Assembly: GCA_002327785.1 (NCBI GenBank)
Contig: DCUI01000107.1
Coordinates: 63,961 to 127,960 of the forward strand
DNA: 64,000 bases
Source: Phycisphaerales bacterium UBA2218
Lineage (GTDB): Bacteria; Planctomycetota; Phycisphaerae; Sedimentisphaerales; Anaerobacaceae
Direction: 5' to 3'
Position 1 is the stretch's first letter, and every line of letters begins with the position of its first letter. Positions 56,027-64,000 of this stretch are shown here, one piece after another. Position numbers and translations under genes: made by a program. A model generated the notes under the pieces. It was not told the DNA's origin. It did not search any database and saw nothing but the letters and a program-made list of their open reading frames with translations.

Positions 56027-57295
56027 CTATTCCGGCAGTACGATGTCTGAAGGGGCTTTGCCGGTTGCCGGCCTTGTGAACTTCTCGCGGTACGCGGTGA
56101 AGCCGGGCCCGAAACCGCCGTGGGCAAGGAAGAACCGGCTGCTCTCCACGCCCATGAAGCGGTCGAGCCGATCCGCCTTGCCCGTTGGATCATGACTGAA
56201 GCCGGCCGTGGTCAGCTCAATCCAACGGCCGTCGGGGGTCCGAATCCACTGGTTGCCGTAGAGGGCCTTGCGGAGCAAATGCCCGTTGGCGCCGCCGAAG
56301 TCCTCGCTGAAGCTATAGAGCCCGCGTAGATAGCCGCCTTCCTTCGGCGCGTTCCAACTGGAGATCAGGACCCATCGCTTCTTGTCCGGATGGAAGTAGT
56401 AACCCGCGTAGATCGTGTGCGTCGCGTCGATGGGTTTGGCGGTGACGACGAACCGCTGCAATTCCCCGGTCCTCCACAGATACTTGATATGGCTGTGGCC
56501 GCCCGTGCCCTCATTGCCGAAATCACCGGCGTAGACGCCTTCGCCCTTGGCGATCAGCTTGACGCGGTCTTCGTCGGCGACCTTGTCTCGATCGACCGCC
56601 TCGTTGCCGCTGTCCCAGACGCTGAAGATAATCCGCCGTTCCGTCGGGCTGTTCACCTGCATGCCGAAGTAGCCGCGATGCCACCCGCAGGCCATGTAGT
56701 ACGTCCAGACCGGGTCTTCCAAGCCGGTCATTTCGCAGTAGAACGCCTCGACCTCCACGTCCTTCTCCACCGGGTACACCAGGTGCACCGCCGCAGCGTT
56801 GCGGCGGGGCTTGAGATTGAAGTGCGAATCCTCCGTTGCAGGGCCCTTGAGCACCAGAGCGTCAAGGTCGCCGAACGGCCGGCCCTGTGGATTGAGCGAT
56901 TCGAGGGTAAATCGCTGGTAGCCGGCCGTAGGGATATCGAACGAGCCAAAGCCGGCGGTGACGAGGTTCGCCTCGTCGCCGACGACCGTTGCTTCCTTGG
57001 ACTGCCCTGCAACCGTCAGGCGGAGCTTCGACGTGGCATCTTTGGGCAGACGCAGGACCACGGAGCAGTCGAGCTCGCCCGAAGCGGCGATTCGGCCGAA
57101 CCAGAGCACTTTCAGATTTGGATCGTTCCAGCCGGTGACGCCGGAACGCGGTGAAACCCTCGCCCCATCCACATCGGGATCGAGGTATGCGGTGAAGGCG
57201 GGGACCCGCAACTCATCAGCCGACGCGGAAGCCACCATGGTGAGTAATGCAAAAACCGCTTGTACAAAGACGAAAAAGCATTCTTTTCGTTTCAT
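56027..57295 (-). CDS. Secreted DUF3472-type protein (with DUF5077-like N-terminal domain)
   Basis: 422 residues from ATG 57295 (GAGG upstream). Signal peptide about 1-27 (CFFVFVQAVFALLTMVASAS). A first beta-sandwich (GVTGWNDPNLKVLWFGRIAA ... QRFTLESLNPQG) is followed by the DUF3472 part: NAAAVHLVYPVEKDVEVEAF, YYMACGWHRGYFGMQVNSPT, RIIFSVWDSG, and GGYLRGLYSFSEDFGGANGH. Such proteins often occur beside sugar-degrading genes and may bind glycans. Convergent to GH78, 13 bases apart. Confidence 0.83.
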   Translation of the reverse strand: MKRKECFFVFVQAVFALLTMVASASADELRVPAFTAYLDPDVDGARVSPRSGVTGWNDPNLKVLWFGRIAASGELDCSVVLRLPKDATSKLRLTVAGQSKEATVVGDEANLVTAGFGSFDIPTAGYQRFTLESLNPQGRPFGDLDALVLKGPATEDSHFNLKPRRNAAAVHLVYPVEKDVEVEAFYCEMTGLEDPVWTYYMACGWHRGYFGMQVNSPTERRIIFSVWDSGNEAVDRDKVADEDRVKLIAKGEGVYAGDFGNEGTGGHSHIKYLWRTGELQRFVVTAKPIDATHTIYAGYYFHPDKKRWVLISSWNAPKEGGYLRGLYSFSEDFGGANGHLLRKALYGNQWIRTPDGRWIELTTAGFSHDPTGKADRLDRFMGVESSRFFLAHGGFGPGFTAYREKFTRPATGKAPSDIVLPE

Positions 57296-57544
57296 ACCGT
57301 CCTCAACCATACAGCAACGATTCTCCTGACACACGGCGCAACCGACACCCCTCAGAATTGGGGCCCCACGCACATCCGGACATAGTACACAAATCGTGGA
57401 GAAGAGACAACGACGACCTTGTGCGGCACGGAAAAGCTCGGAATTGCCTTGAATCCAGGCTGGACCGCATGGTATGGTCTGCTGTCCTGGACATCTGCGA
57501 TCCGGCGGCCACGGTGCTATCGAACCTGGAGAAGGAGAATCACG

Positions 57545-59149
57545 ATGTTTCACAGACGCTTCCCGATGGTTGTTGTTCTGGTGGTGTTGCTCAATCACCC
57601 CGTTCTCGCCCACCCGGGAAAGGTGGTTCACAGTTTTCCGACGCCGGGAAACTTCTGCACAGGGATCGCCTTCGACGGAGAATCGCTCTGGGCAGCAGAC
57701 TACAAGGCGGACAGGCTGTTCAAAGTGGACGTTCGGACGGGAGAAGTCATTCGTTCCATTCCCTCGCCCGGGTTCTGGCCCCTGGGTCTGGCTTGGGATG
57801 GGACGTGCCTTTGGAACGTGGACAAGGGCAGGCAGAAGATCTTCAAGATCGATCCTGCGGATGGAACCATCTTGAAAGCGATCGACGCACCATCGAGCAA
57901 CCCGGAGGGATTGGCGTGGGATGGGAAGACCCTGTGGGTGAGCGACGGCAGGAGTCGTGAGATCATAAAGATCGACTTGAGCGACGGGACGGCGGTAAAG
58001 ACCCTGAGCGCCCCGGCCCAATCGCCCAATGGACTGGCCTTCGATGGCATCTACCTGTGGTGCTCCGACCGAATGACCGATGAGATCTACATGATCGAGC
58101 CGGACGGTGGCGAGGTGCTCGTCGTGCTCGACGCCCCCGGCCCGTACCCGCGAGGCCTGGCTTGGGACGGAGAGTGCCTCTGGGCCGTGGACCAGCAGAA
58201 GGACATGCTGTACCGACTCGTGCGATGGGACGGCGAGCGATATCGTCTGAAGGACACACGCCGGGCCAGAGTGACCTTCACCCATGAGGTCAAGTCCTAC
58301 GGGACAGGCCGAATCAGAACGCTCCAGGCGTGCCTGGCGGTCCCGGAAGACATGACGCAACAGAAGGTCAATTCCCTTTCCCTGTCGCCCTCCACACACA
58401 CGCTTCAGAAAGATCGCTGGCAGCAGGAAGCGGCCGTGTTTCAGTACGAAGATGTCCCATCCGACGCGACCGTGGAATCCCGGTTCGAGGCGGACGTGGA
58501 AATCTCCGACATTCGGTACTTCATCTTTCCCGACCACTGCGGCACGCTGAGTGATATCCCCGCCGAGATCCGAGACCGCTACACAGCCGACGGCAGCAAG
58601 TACATGATCGAAGATCCGTACATCCAAAAGCTCGCCAGGGAACTGGCGGACAAGGAGAAGAACCCGTACACCATCGCACGCACGATGTTCGACTACGTGC
58701 GAAAGCACCTGGAATACAAGCTTGAAGGGGGATGGAACGCGGCGCCCGTCGTGCTCAAACGCGGGACAGGCTCGTGTTCCGAGTACTCCTTCTGCTTCAT
58801 CGCACTGTGCCGCGCCGCCGGACTTCCCGCGCGGTACGTCGGCGCCGTCGTGGTGCGCGGCGATGACGCCAGCATGGACGATGTCTTCCACCGCTGGCCC
58901 GAGGTATATCTGCCCAACTACGGCTGGGTCCCGATTGATCCCCAGGGTGGGGACAAGCCCCTGCCTCGCGACCGGGCCCTGCACATCGGCAACCTCTCGA
59001 ACCGTTTCCTTGTCACCACGCAGGGCGGCGGCGACTCCGAGCACCTGGGCTGGTACTACAACTGCAATGAGACCTACACTTCGGACCCCCAACTGGAGGT
59101 CCGGATCGAGGCCTTTGCAGAATGGGAGCCCATCGAGCGAGGGCAATAG
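57545..59149 (+). CDS. Secreted beta-propeller plus transglutaminase-like protease-fold protein
   Basis: 534 residues from ATG 57545 (AAGGAG upstream); signal peptide about 1-22. Residues 25-240 contain five or six repeats of the type GLAWDGxxLWxxD (for example GLAWDGTCLWNVDKG, GLAWDGKTLWVSDG), a propeller that senses or binds. Residues about 370-500 are a transglutaminase core with Cys411 (GSCSEYSFCFIALC), His in VFHRWPEVYLP and Asp in WVPIDPQGGD, so the catalytic triad is complete. It is probably a peptidase or amidotransferase of the cell surface. Confidence 0.85.
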   Translation: MFHRRFPMVVVLVVLLNHPVLAHPGKVVHSFPTPGNFCTGIAFDGESLWAADYKADRLFKVDVRTGEVIRSIPSPGFWPLGLAWDGTCLWNVDKGRQKIFKIDPADGTILKAIDAPSSNPEGLAWDGKTLWVSDGRSREIIKIDLSDGTAVKTLSAPAQSPNGLAFDGIYLWCSDRMTDEIYMIEPDGGEVLVVLDAPGPYPRGLAWDGECLWAVDQQKDMLYRLVRWDGERYRLKDTRRARVTFTHEVKSYGTGRIRTLQACLAVPEDMTQQKVNSLSLSPSTHTLQKDRWQQEAAVFQYEDVPSDATVESRFEADVEISDIRYFIFPDHCGTLSDIPAEIRDRYTADGSKYMIEDPYIQKLARELADKEKNPYTIARTMFDYVRKHLEYKLEGGWNAAPVVLKRGTGSCSEYSFCFIALCRAAGLPARYVGAVVVRGDDASMDDVFHRWPEVYLPNYGWVPIDPQGGDKPLPRDRALHIGNLSNRFLVTTQGGGDSEHLGWYYNCNETYTSDPQLEVRIEAFAEWEPIERGQ

Positions 59150-59204
59150 CGGCGGTGATGTCCGTGTATCGGTCGCTGCCGCGAAGGCGAAGCCGAACAG
59201 GATC

Positions 59205-60473
59205 TCAAACTGGGACAACAACGATGGCCTTGTGAGGCGAGGTGGGACAGGCAGCCTCGCAGGCCCCGCAGCCGTTGCAATGCTTCGGATCGATCTGGGG
59301 CGTGACGGTGTAATCGGCTTCCGAAAACACGTAGCGGACCGCATCATACGGGCATCGGCTCTTGCACACGGAACATTCCCGGTCATCCCCGAGGAGGCAC
59401 ACATCCATATCCACGCGGGCCAGACCCAGCCGAACGATTCTCTTTTTCACATGCGGCACACGCTTCAGCGCACCGCTGGGACAAACCTCCGTACACCGCA
59501 CACAGTCTTCGCGACAGTAGTCCTTGCGAAAATTCAGAACAGGCGTCAGAAGGGCCGCCCATCCACCCTCGCCCAGGTCTCGCTTGATGACACTGCTGGG
59601 GCAGGCTCGGACGCAGTTGCCGCAGCGAGTGCACACTCCGCTGAAAGCCGGCTCAGCCACCGCGCCCGGCGGGCGAAGAGGCGATAACCTCTTCCGGCCC
59701 AACAGCCGCACCGCGCCGGCCCAGACCGCTCCGGCAACAACCCCCAGGAGCATCCGCCTCGGCACAGGTAACTCGGCGCTCGCCTGCGGGACGGCCCTCT
59801 GCCTCTTTCGCCGCAATACACGACAGGATTCAGATAGAATAGACAGCAGATCCTGAAAGGCCCCCAAGGGACACACGCGCCCGCACCAGGCGCTCGGCCA
59901 CAGCAATCCGAACACCAGGATGGCCAGAAATCCCGCTGCCGAGAGGGCTGCTCCCAGTCCTGGGCCATGCACTCCGGGATCGAACAGGCCGGCGAAGCGC
60001 GCCAGCGGATCCAGCCACAGGAACAAAGGATACCCCAAACAGGCGCCGCCCAGTGTGAGCAGGACAATCCAGGACCCGATCTGTGGGAAACGAATGGTCC
60101 GGCGGCCGAGCCTGTGACCCAACCAGCCCGCGCCGTCCATGCAGACTCCCGCCGGACACACCCAGCGGCAGAACAGCCGGCGGCGCACCAGCACGGCCAA
60201 ACCGACGATGAGTCCCAGCCAAGTCAAAACGTGGAAGCCGCGCGTCGCCAGGATTGCAGTGACCGCCACAAAAGGACTGAGGGCGGGGACAAGGCCCGGT
60301 ATGAAGACACCGGGCAGAACGGACCACAACACGACCACCGCCGCAACCAGACACACCGCGCGAACCAGCCGCCGGATGCGGCGACGGCCCTGGGATCTAT
60401 TGAGCCTCAGATAGTCAGTCTTCATATCTGGCCTGGGTGGCATCGGCAGGGCCGAAGACTTTGCCGCTGCCAT
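59205..60473 (-). CDS. NapH/NosR-like membrane polyferredoxin
   Basis: 422 residues. The N-terminal half has about five membrane helices and two CxxxCP motifs (CRWVCPAGVC, CGRVCPLGAF), as in NapH/NosR. The soluble half carries four further 4Fe-4S-like clusters: CTRCGNCVRACP, CREDCVRCTEVCP, CLLGDDRECSVCKSRCP (with a longer spacing) and CNGCGACEAACP. It should carry electrons between quinol and an exported partner. The start is ATG 60473; ATG 60425 (MKTDYLRLNRSQ) is also possible. It follows the FAD gene by 79 bases on the same strand. Confidence 0.86.
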   Translation of the reverse strand: MAAAKSSALPMPPRPDMKTDYLRLNRSQGRRRIRRLVRAVCLVAAVVVLWSVLPGVFIPGLVPALSPFVAVTAILATRGFHVLTWLGLIVGLAVLVRRRLFCRWVCPAGVCMDGAGWLGHRLGRRTIRFPQIGSWIVLLTLGGACLGYPLFLWLDPLARFAGLFDPGVHGPGLGAALSAAGFLAILVFGLLWPSAWCGRVCPLGAFQDLLSILSESCRVLRRKRQRAVPQASAELPVPRRMLLGVVAGAVWAGAVRLLGRKRLSPLRPPGAVAEPAFSGVCTRCGNCVRACPSSVIKRDLGEGGWAALLTPVLNFRKDYCREDCVRCTEVCPSGALKRVPHVKKRIVRLGLARVDMDVCLLGDDRECSVCKSRCPYDAVRYVFSEADYTVTPQIDPKHCNGCGACEAACPTSPHKAIVVVPV

Positions 60474-60552
60474 CCGGAATCGAGTCTCTTCCGCTTGGAT
60501 TCTTGAAGCCTCATAACCGCATTGGAGAGTGCCTCAAGCCCTCTTCGAGGGC

Positions 60553-61920
60553 TCAACCGAGATAGGCATCCTGTTGCCTGAGCACCTTTTGCACCTTGGC
60601 CACGTCCACGTCACGGGGCAGGCACCTCTCCTGGACGGCCACGGCCGCTGCGACCCCCGCGGCGTGACCGGTCACAAAACAGTTCGGAATCAGCCGGACG
60701 AGGTCCGCCATGGAACGCTCCGCACAGATACACCGACCGGCAGCCAGCACGTTATCGACCTTCGTCGGCACCAGGGCGCCGTACGGGATTTGCCATTCTC
60801 CGTGGTCGCCGCCCTCCTCGCCACCCATGCCGATCACGTCCGGGAACTTCGTATGTGCCCGCAAGTCCGCCAGCCTCACGGCGTTCACGCCGTCGAGCAC
60901 GCGTGTGATCCGCACGCCGAGCTGCGGCGCGGTCTCGACCAGATACACCCGCTCGTATCCCGGCGTGCCGCGCGTCTTTTGGATGCTCTGCCAAATGAAC
61001 TTGCGATGGTTCATCTCCATGCGGGTGAGCGTAACCACATCCAGCGCATCGACCTCGGGACCGTGCATATTCACCCAGTTCACGCCGGCAACCGGTGTCC
61101 GCAGGCCCAGGTGCTTCGGCTTCGGCGTGTTCGCGGCCTTGGCCGCATCTACGCGGTCCAGGTTCCCGATCCGCGACACCAGTCCCACGTTGTGCGAGCG
61201 GTGCTCGAACCGGGCGCCGGCCGCCGCAAACACATCTCCATCGCCGGTTGCGTCGATCACGACCTTGGCCAGGATGGCCTGCCGGCCCGACTTGCTCTCG
61301 AACACGGCCCCGCGGACCACATTGCCCGTGACGATGGCGCCCACACCCCAGCAGTGCAGAAAGACCCGGATTCCCGCCTCCTCGATCATCTCGACCATCA
61401 GGTACTTCACCGCCTCGGCGTCCACGGTCGGTTTGGAACCGGGTTTGCGGTCGATGATCGCGCCGTCCATCTTGTCCAAACGGCGCATGATCTCCTCGCC
61501 AATGCCCTGGCAGACCTGCTTTTTTCCGCCGACGATATGTCCGATAACCAGCAGCACGAGACCACCGGTCCAGAGGCCGCCGAAGTGCCCATAGCGTTCG
61601 ACAAGCGTCACGCGGGCCCCGGATCGTTTGGCCGCGATGGCCGCCACAATGCCGGCGGGGCCTCCGCCGACAATCAGGACATCCGTCTCGTCCAGGATCG
61701 GCAATTCCCGCGCGGGTTGAATCACCCTGCCATCGACGAGCGTCGCCCCGGCACTGTTGGCCTGGACCTTATGGCTGGCAATGACGGAACTCTCGAAGCC
61801 GGTGGATTCGCCAGGATTTTGGGCCAGTAATGGGGTGGCCGTGACAGAACCCAACCCCACCGTCAGGCCCGATAATCCAAACCTCATCAGGCACTCGCGT
61901 CGATTCATCGGATCGTTCAT
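60553..61920 (-). CDS. Exported FAD-dependent oxidoreductase (FAD_oxidored family)
   Basis: 455 residues from ATG 61920 (GAGGAG 6 bases before). N-terminal Tat-like signal MNRRECLMRFGLSGLTVGLG. The FAD dinucleotide fold reads DVLIVGGGPAGIVAAIAAKR, followed by LVERYGHFGGLWTGGLVLLV, KVVIDATGDGDVFAAAGARF and NVLAAGRCICAERSMADLVR. These fit the FAD_oxidored group often found in planctomycete sugar loci. The substrate is unknown. The downstream polyferredoxin could take its electrons. Confidence 0.85.
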   Translation of the reverse strand: MNDPMNRRECLMRFGLSGLTVGLGSVTATPLLAQNPGESTGFESSVIASHKVQANSAGATLVDGRVIQPARELPILDETDVLIVGGGPAGIVAAIAAKRSGARVTLVERYGHFGGLWTGGLVLLVIGHIVGGKKQVCQGIGEEIMRRLDKMDGAIIDRKPGSKPTVDAEAVKYLMVEMIEEAGIRVFLHCWGVGAIVTGNVVRGAVFESKSGRQAILAKVVIDATGDGDVFAAAGARFEHRSHNVGLVSRIGNLDRVDAAKAANTPKPKHLGLRTPVAGVNWVNMHGPEVDALDVVTLTRMEMNHRKFIWQSIQKTRGTPGYERVYLVETAPQLGVRITRVLDGVNAVRLADLRAHTKFPDVIGMGGEEGGDHGEWQIPYGALVPTKVDNVLAAGRCICAERSMADLVRLIPNCFVTGHAAGVAAAVAVQERCLPRDVDVAKVQKVLRQQDAYLG

Positions 61921-62280
61921 AAGGAACTCCTCGGCAGTTGACCACAATCCTGCTGGCAGCGAACACCAAGCCATCCTAAACCAAACGGTCGGGCAATGGA
62001 AGCGCGGGATGCCACAGGCGGACACGACCTGCACGGAGCGACGCACCTCACCGCGACGGGGAGTATGCACACGAGACCACTGCGTCAACCAGACCCAGGA
62101 AGAAGCCGGCACGCCCGTGCATATCGAAAAAACTCTGGCGTTTTGAGGCCACATCTCCTATTGTTGTAGCATTGGCTCAGGGAAGGCTTCCTGGCCGAAA
62201 TCGGGGGGGACCCCTCAGACACAAATCGTCGCAGGGGGGACCCCGGATCGCATCATCAGATCGGAACCGGCCAGTTCGAT
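61921..62280. other. Divergent gap upstream of the FAD oxidoreductase and the GT21-like gene
   Basis: No reading frame or RNA gene is seen. Two direct copies of a G-run/ACCCC motif lie at 62203-62214 (seven G) and 62234-62244 (six G), with their A residues 30 bases apart. The second lies about 37 bases before the start codon at 62281. Confidence 0.4.
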
Positions 62281-63552
62281 ATGGATTGGTATCACTATAT
62301 AGGCTGGGCGGCAGTCCTCGCCCAATTGTTCTTCGTGTACTACGCCGCCCGAAACTACCAGTACGTCCGGGCCAAGTTCACCGAGAGAAAAGAGACGATC
62401 GGACGCCCTCGCGTGGCCCTGATTATTCCCTGCAAGGGCCTGGACGCCCACTTCCAGTCGAACATCCAATCGTTCCTCGATCAAGACTACGAGAACCACC
62501 GCTTGTTCTTTGTAGTTGGGGACGAATCTGATCCTGCGTTCCGGGAGCTGCACGCACTGAGGGACAAGTTCGGCAAGGGCTCGCGTCTCCGGGATATCCG
62601 GATCCTGGTCGCCGGCTCCTCCCGAGCCTCCAGCCAGAAGATTTTCAACCTGCTGTACGCCTACCAACAGGTTCCCGAGGACACGCAAGTCCTGGCGTTC
62701 GCCGATTCCGACGTCTGTGTCCAACGCGACTGGCTCGGTCGGCTCGTACGACCGCTGCGACGAGCGAAGTGCGGGGCAGCCACCGGATACCGCTGGTTTG
62801 TGCCCATCCGCAACAATCTTGCCACCTTGGCTTTGTCGGCGATCAACGGGGCCGTGGCCCAATCGCTCGGGAACTCCCCCTTCAATCATACCTGGGGCGG
62901 CTCGATGGCCGTCCGGATAGACGATTTCCGGCGGTTGGGCATCCCGGAGATCTGGTCGAACACACTGAGCGATGACCTGTCTCTGAGCCAGGCGGTGAAA
63001 CGAGCGGGCATGAAGGTCACTTTTGTTCCGGAGTGCCTGGTCGCATCCTTCGAATCGACGACCTGGCTGAAACTCTTCGAGTTCGGCCGTCGGCAATTCC
63101 TCATCACGCGGGTCTATGCTCCCTGCACCTGGTGGCTCGGCATGCTCAGCAGCCTCGGCTCGGTCGCGGGCCTCTGGGGCACAGTCGCCATGGCAATCCA
63201 TGCCGCCCAGGTCCATGCGGGCCATATCTTTCTTGTGGCTGCTATTCCCTGCCTGTTTCTGGCCGGCCAGCTCGCTCGGGCGGTGCTCCGACAGTTGATT
63301 GCCGGCCAAATCCTCACGGCGCACCTTCCCCGATTGTTGCCTGCCGCTCTCGCCGACATTCTCGGCTGCTGGCTCTGGTCGATCGTGCTCCTCGTCTCAC
63401 TTCTGTCTTCCGCATTCGGCCGGACTATCCGCTGGAGGGGTATCCGTTACAGGCTCATCAGCCCTACCCGGACCCTGATTCTGGACAGCCCCGGCCCCTC
63501 CCCAGACGGGCATCAGACAGGACCTGGAAACAGGCCATCACGTGCGACCTAA
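62281..63552 (+). CDS. GT2/GT21-type membrane glycosyltransferase (ceramide-glucosyltransferase/HpnI-like)
   Basis: 423 residues. One N-terminal helix (WYHYIGWAAVLAQLFFVYYA), a GT-A domain with VALIIPCKGLDAHFQSNIQS, FADSDVCVQRDWLGRLVRPL near 140-160 (D-x-D), TWGGSMAVRIDDFRRLG and the catalytic NTLSDDLSLSQAVKRAG, then about three C-terminal membrane helices. FEFGRRQFLITRVYAP stands where GT21 members have Q/R-x2-RW. It probably glycosylates a lipid such as ceramide or hopanoid. The start has no strong ribosome site. Confidence 0.83.
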   Translation: MDWYHYIGWAAVLAQLFFVYYAARNYQYVRAKFTERKETIGRPRVALIIPCKGLDAHFQSNIQSFLDQDYENHRLFFVVGDESDPAFRELHALRDKFGKGSRLRDIRILVAGSSRASSQKIFNLLYAYQQVPEDTQVLAFADSDVCVQRDWLGRLVRPLRRAKCGAATGYRWFVPIRNNLATLALSAINGAVAQSLGNSPFNHTWGGSMAVRIDDFRRLGIPEIWSNTLSDDLSLSQAVKRAGMKVTFVPECLVASFESTTWLKLFEFGRRQFLITRVYAPCTWWLGMLSSLGSVAGLWGTVAMAIHAAQVHAGHIFLVAAIPCLFLAGQLARAVLRQLIAGQILTAHLPRLLPAALADILGCWLWSIVLLVSLLSSAFGRTIRWRGIRYRLISPTRTLILDSPGPSPDGHQTGPGNRPSRAT

Positions 63553-63608
63553 ACCCTTGCTTAGACTGAACATCGGATCGATGCGAACAAGATAACGTAG
63601 GATTTATA

Positions 63609-63633
63609 GGAACGGTCCGGCTCTTTGTACGTC
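63609..63633 (+). promoter_or_regulatory. ECF-sigma-type promoter upstream of the kinase gene
   Basis: GGAAC (63609-63613), a spacer of exactly 16 bases, and CGTC (63630-63633), which equals the classical ECF -35/-10 consensus. TATAAT at 63634-63639 follows directly and overlaps the downstream edge. The start codon lies about 115 bases on. Confidence 0.55.
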
Positions 63634-63747
63634 TATAATGAACAAGGGCAAAGACATCGTGCGGAATCCGGGCGGGTAACCCGGGGATAGACAAGCGGTA
63701 GCGATCACCCGGCCGGTTCTGGGTGCGTTGATGGGAGTTTGCAGGTT

Positions 63748-64000
63748 GTGAAGGATTGCCTGTCACAGGGAGATATCAGGCTATTCATCGAAGGGAGTGC
63801 CTCTGCAGAGCAAGTGGGGGCCTGGAAGCAACACCTGCGGGTCTGCGATCGATGTGCGACAGCGGCGGTTCGGCTGCGCGCCGGATTGGAGTCGGCGCGA
63901 GCGCCGGCACTCGCCCTCCCTCCCCAAGCCGGCGCCGCCAAGGCCGACCCTCCCGCCATCGCCCTGGAGCCGAATCTCCAAATCGGCGATTTCCGGATCG
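63748..64000 (+). CDS. Probable Ser/Thr protein kinase with N-terminal zinc-finger (5' part only)
   Basis: GTG 63748 is preceded by GGGAG. The 84 visible codons start VKDCLSQGDIRLFIEGSASA and carry H29-x3-C33-x2-C36 (HLRVCDRC) with C4, an anti-sigma-type (HC2) zinc finger. A Pro/Ala-rich linker follows and then LEPNLQIGDFRI, which resembles the entry into a kinase domain. The layout zinc finger + linker + kinase is common in planctomycetes. The gene runs past the window end, so the kinase call is inference. Confidence 0.68.
   Translation, partial: MKDCLSQGDIRLFIEGSASAEQVGAWKQHLRVCDRCATAAVRLRAGLESARAPALALPPQAGAAKADPPAIALEPNLQIGDFRI

Noticed and set aside
57296..59404. Apparent extension of the DUF3472 gene to a 1125-codon frame
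   Set aside because: The extension is antisense to the transglutaminase gene. ATG 57295 has a ribosome site and a signal peptide directly after it.

Overview
The window looks like chromosomal DNA of a Planctomycetota bacterium, most likely of the Phycisphaerae/Sedimentisphaerales type. This is an inference from gene content, since no rRNA is present. The evidence is GC-rich coding DNA, many exported polysaccharide-degrading enzymes (GH16, GH29, GH172, GH116, GH78, a sulfatase), Tat-type export signals, DUF3472, DUF4832 and M81 proteins, the MEP isoprenoid enzyme IspD, an ECF-like promoter, and a protein-kinase-like gene starting with a zinc-finger segment.

Layout. 1-3.8 kb (minus): a GH16-GH29 two-domain glycosidase cut by the window edge, then pgsA and rimO. 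4-6.5 kb (plus): an orphan secretin lipoprotein and a small unknown protein. 6.6-14.8 kb (plus): the conserved translation block rpsB-tsf-pyrH-frr, followed by an AsmA/TamB-like envelope protein coupled to a YihY-family membrane protein. 15-25.8 kb (minus): a tightly packed, translationally coupled surface-glycan cluster (GT2, PMT-type GT, three methyltransferases, three GT4, one UPF0104 membrane protein) ending in YjbQ and LysE genes, with a good sigma70-type promoter in front. 26-29 kb (plus): a DUF4832 protein, cobO and ispD. 29-35.6 kb (plus): trpE-G-D-F-B-A. 35.7-46 kb (plus): redoxin, GH172, an alpha/alpha-barrel protein, GH116, nitroreductase and a secreted unknown. 46-63.5 kb, both strands: MBL-fold enzyme, sulfatase, sugar isomerase/epimerase-like protein, M81 protein, small basic protein, PAP2 phosphatase, lipoprotein, GH78 rhamnosidase, DUF3472 protein, propeller-transglutaminase, polyferredoxin, FAD oxidoreductase and a GT21-like transferase. 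The end is the start of a probable Ser/Thr kinase behind an ECF-type promoter.

The most notable signal is upstream of trpE (29057-29248). It is a complete, classical ribosome-mediated trp attenuator. It has a sigma70-type promoter, a 15-residue leader peptide MCKNSSFFGYWWPAG with tandem Trp codons, competing 1:2, 2:3 and 3:4 pairings, and a 12-bp terminator stem followed by seven T. No trpC lies in the operon. Two kinds of intergenic palindromic repeat recur: three copies of a roughly 100-bp GTCAT-ended element and two copies of an AT-rich GATT-type hairpin. One of each lies inside the trp operon.

Many long antisense reading frames in this GC-rich DNA are shadows of real genes and were left out. 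Functions are assigned from recognised motifs only; no database search was run.
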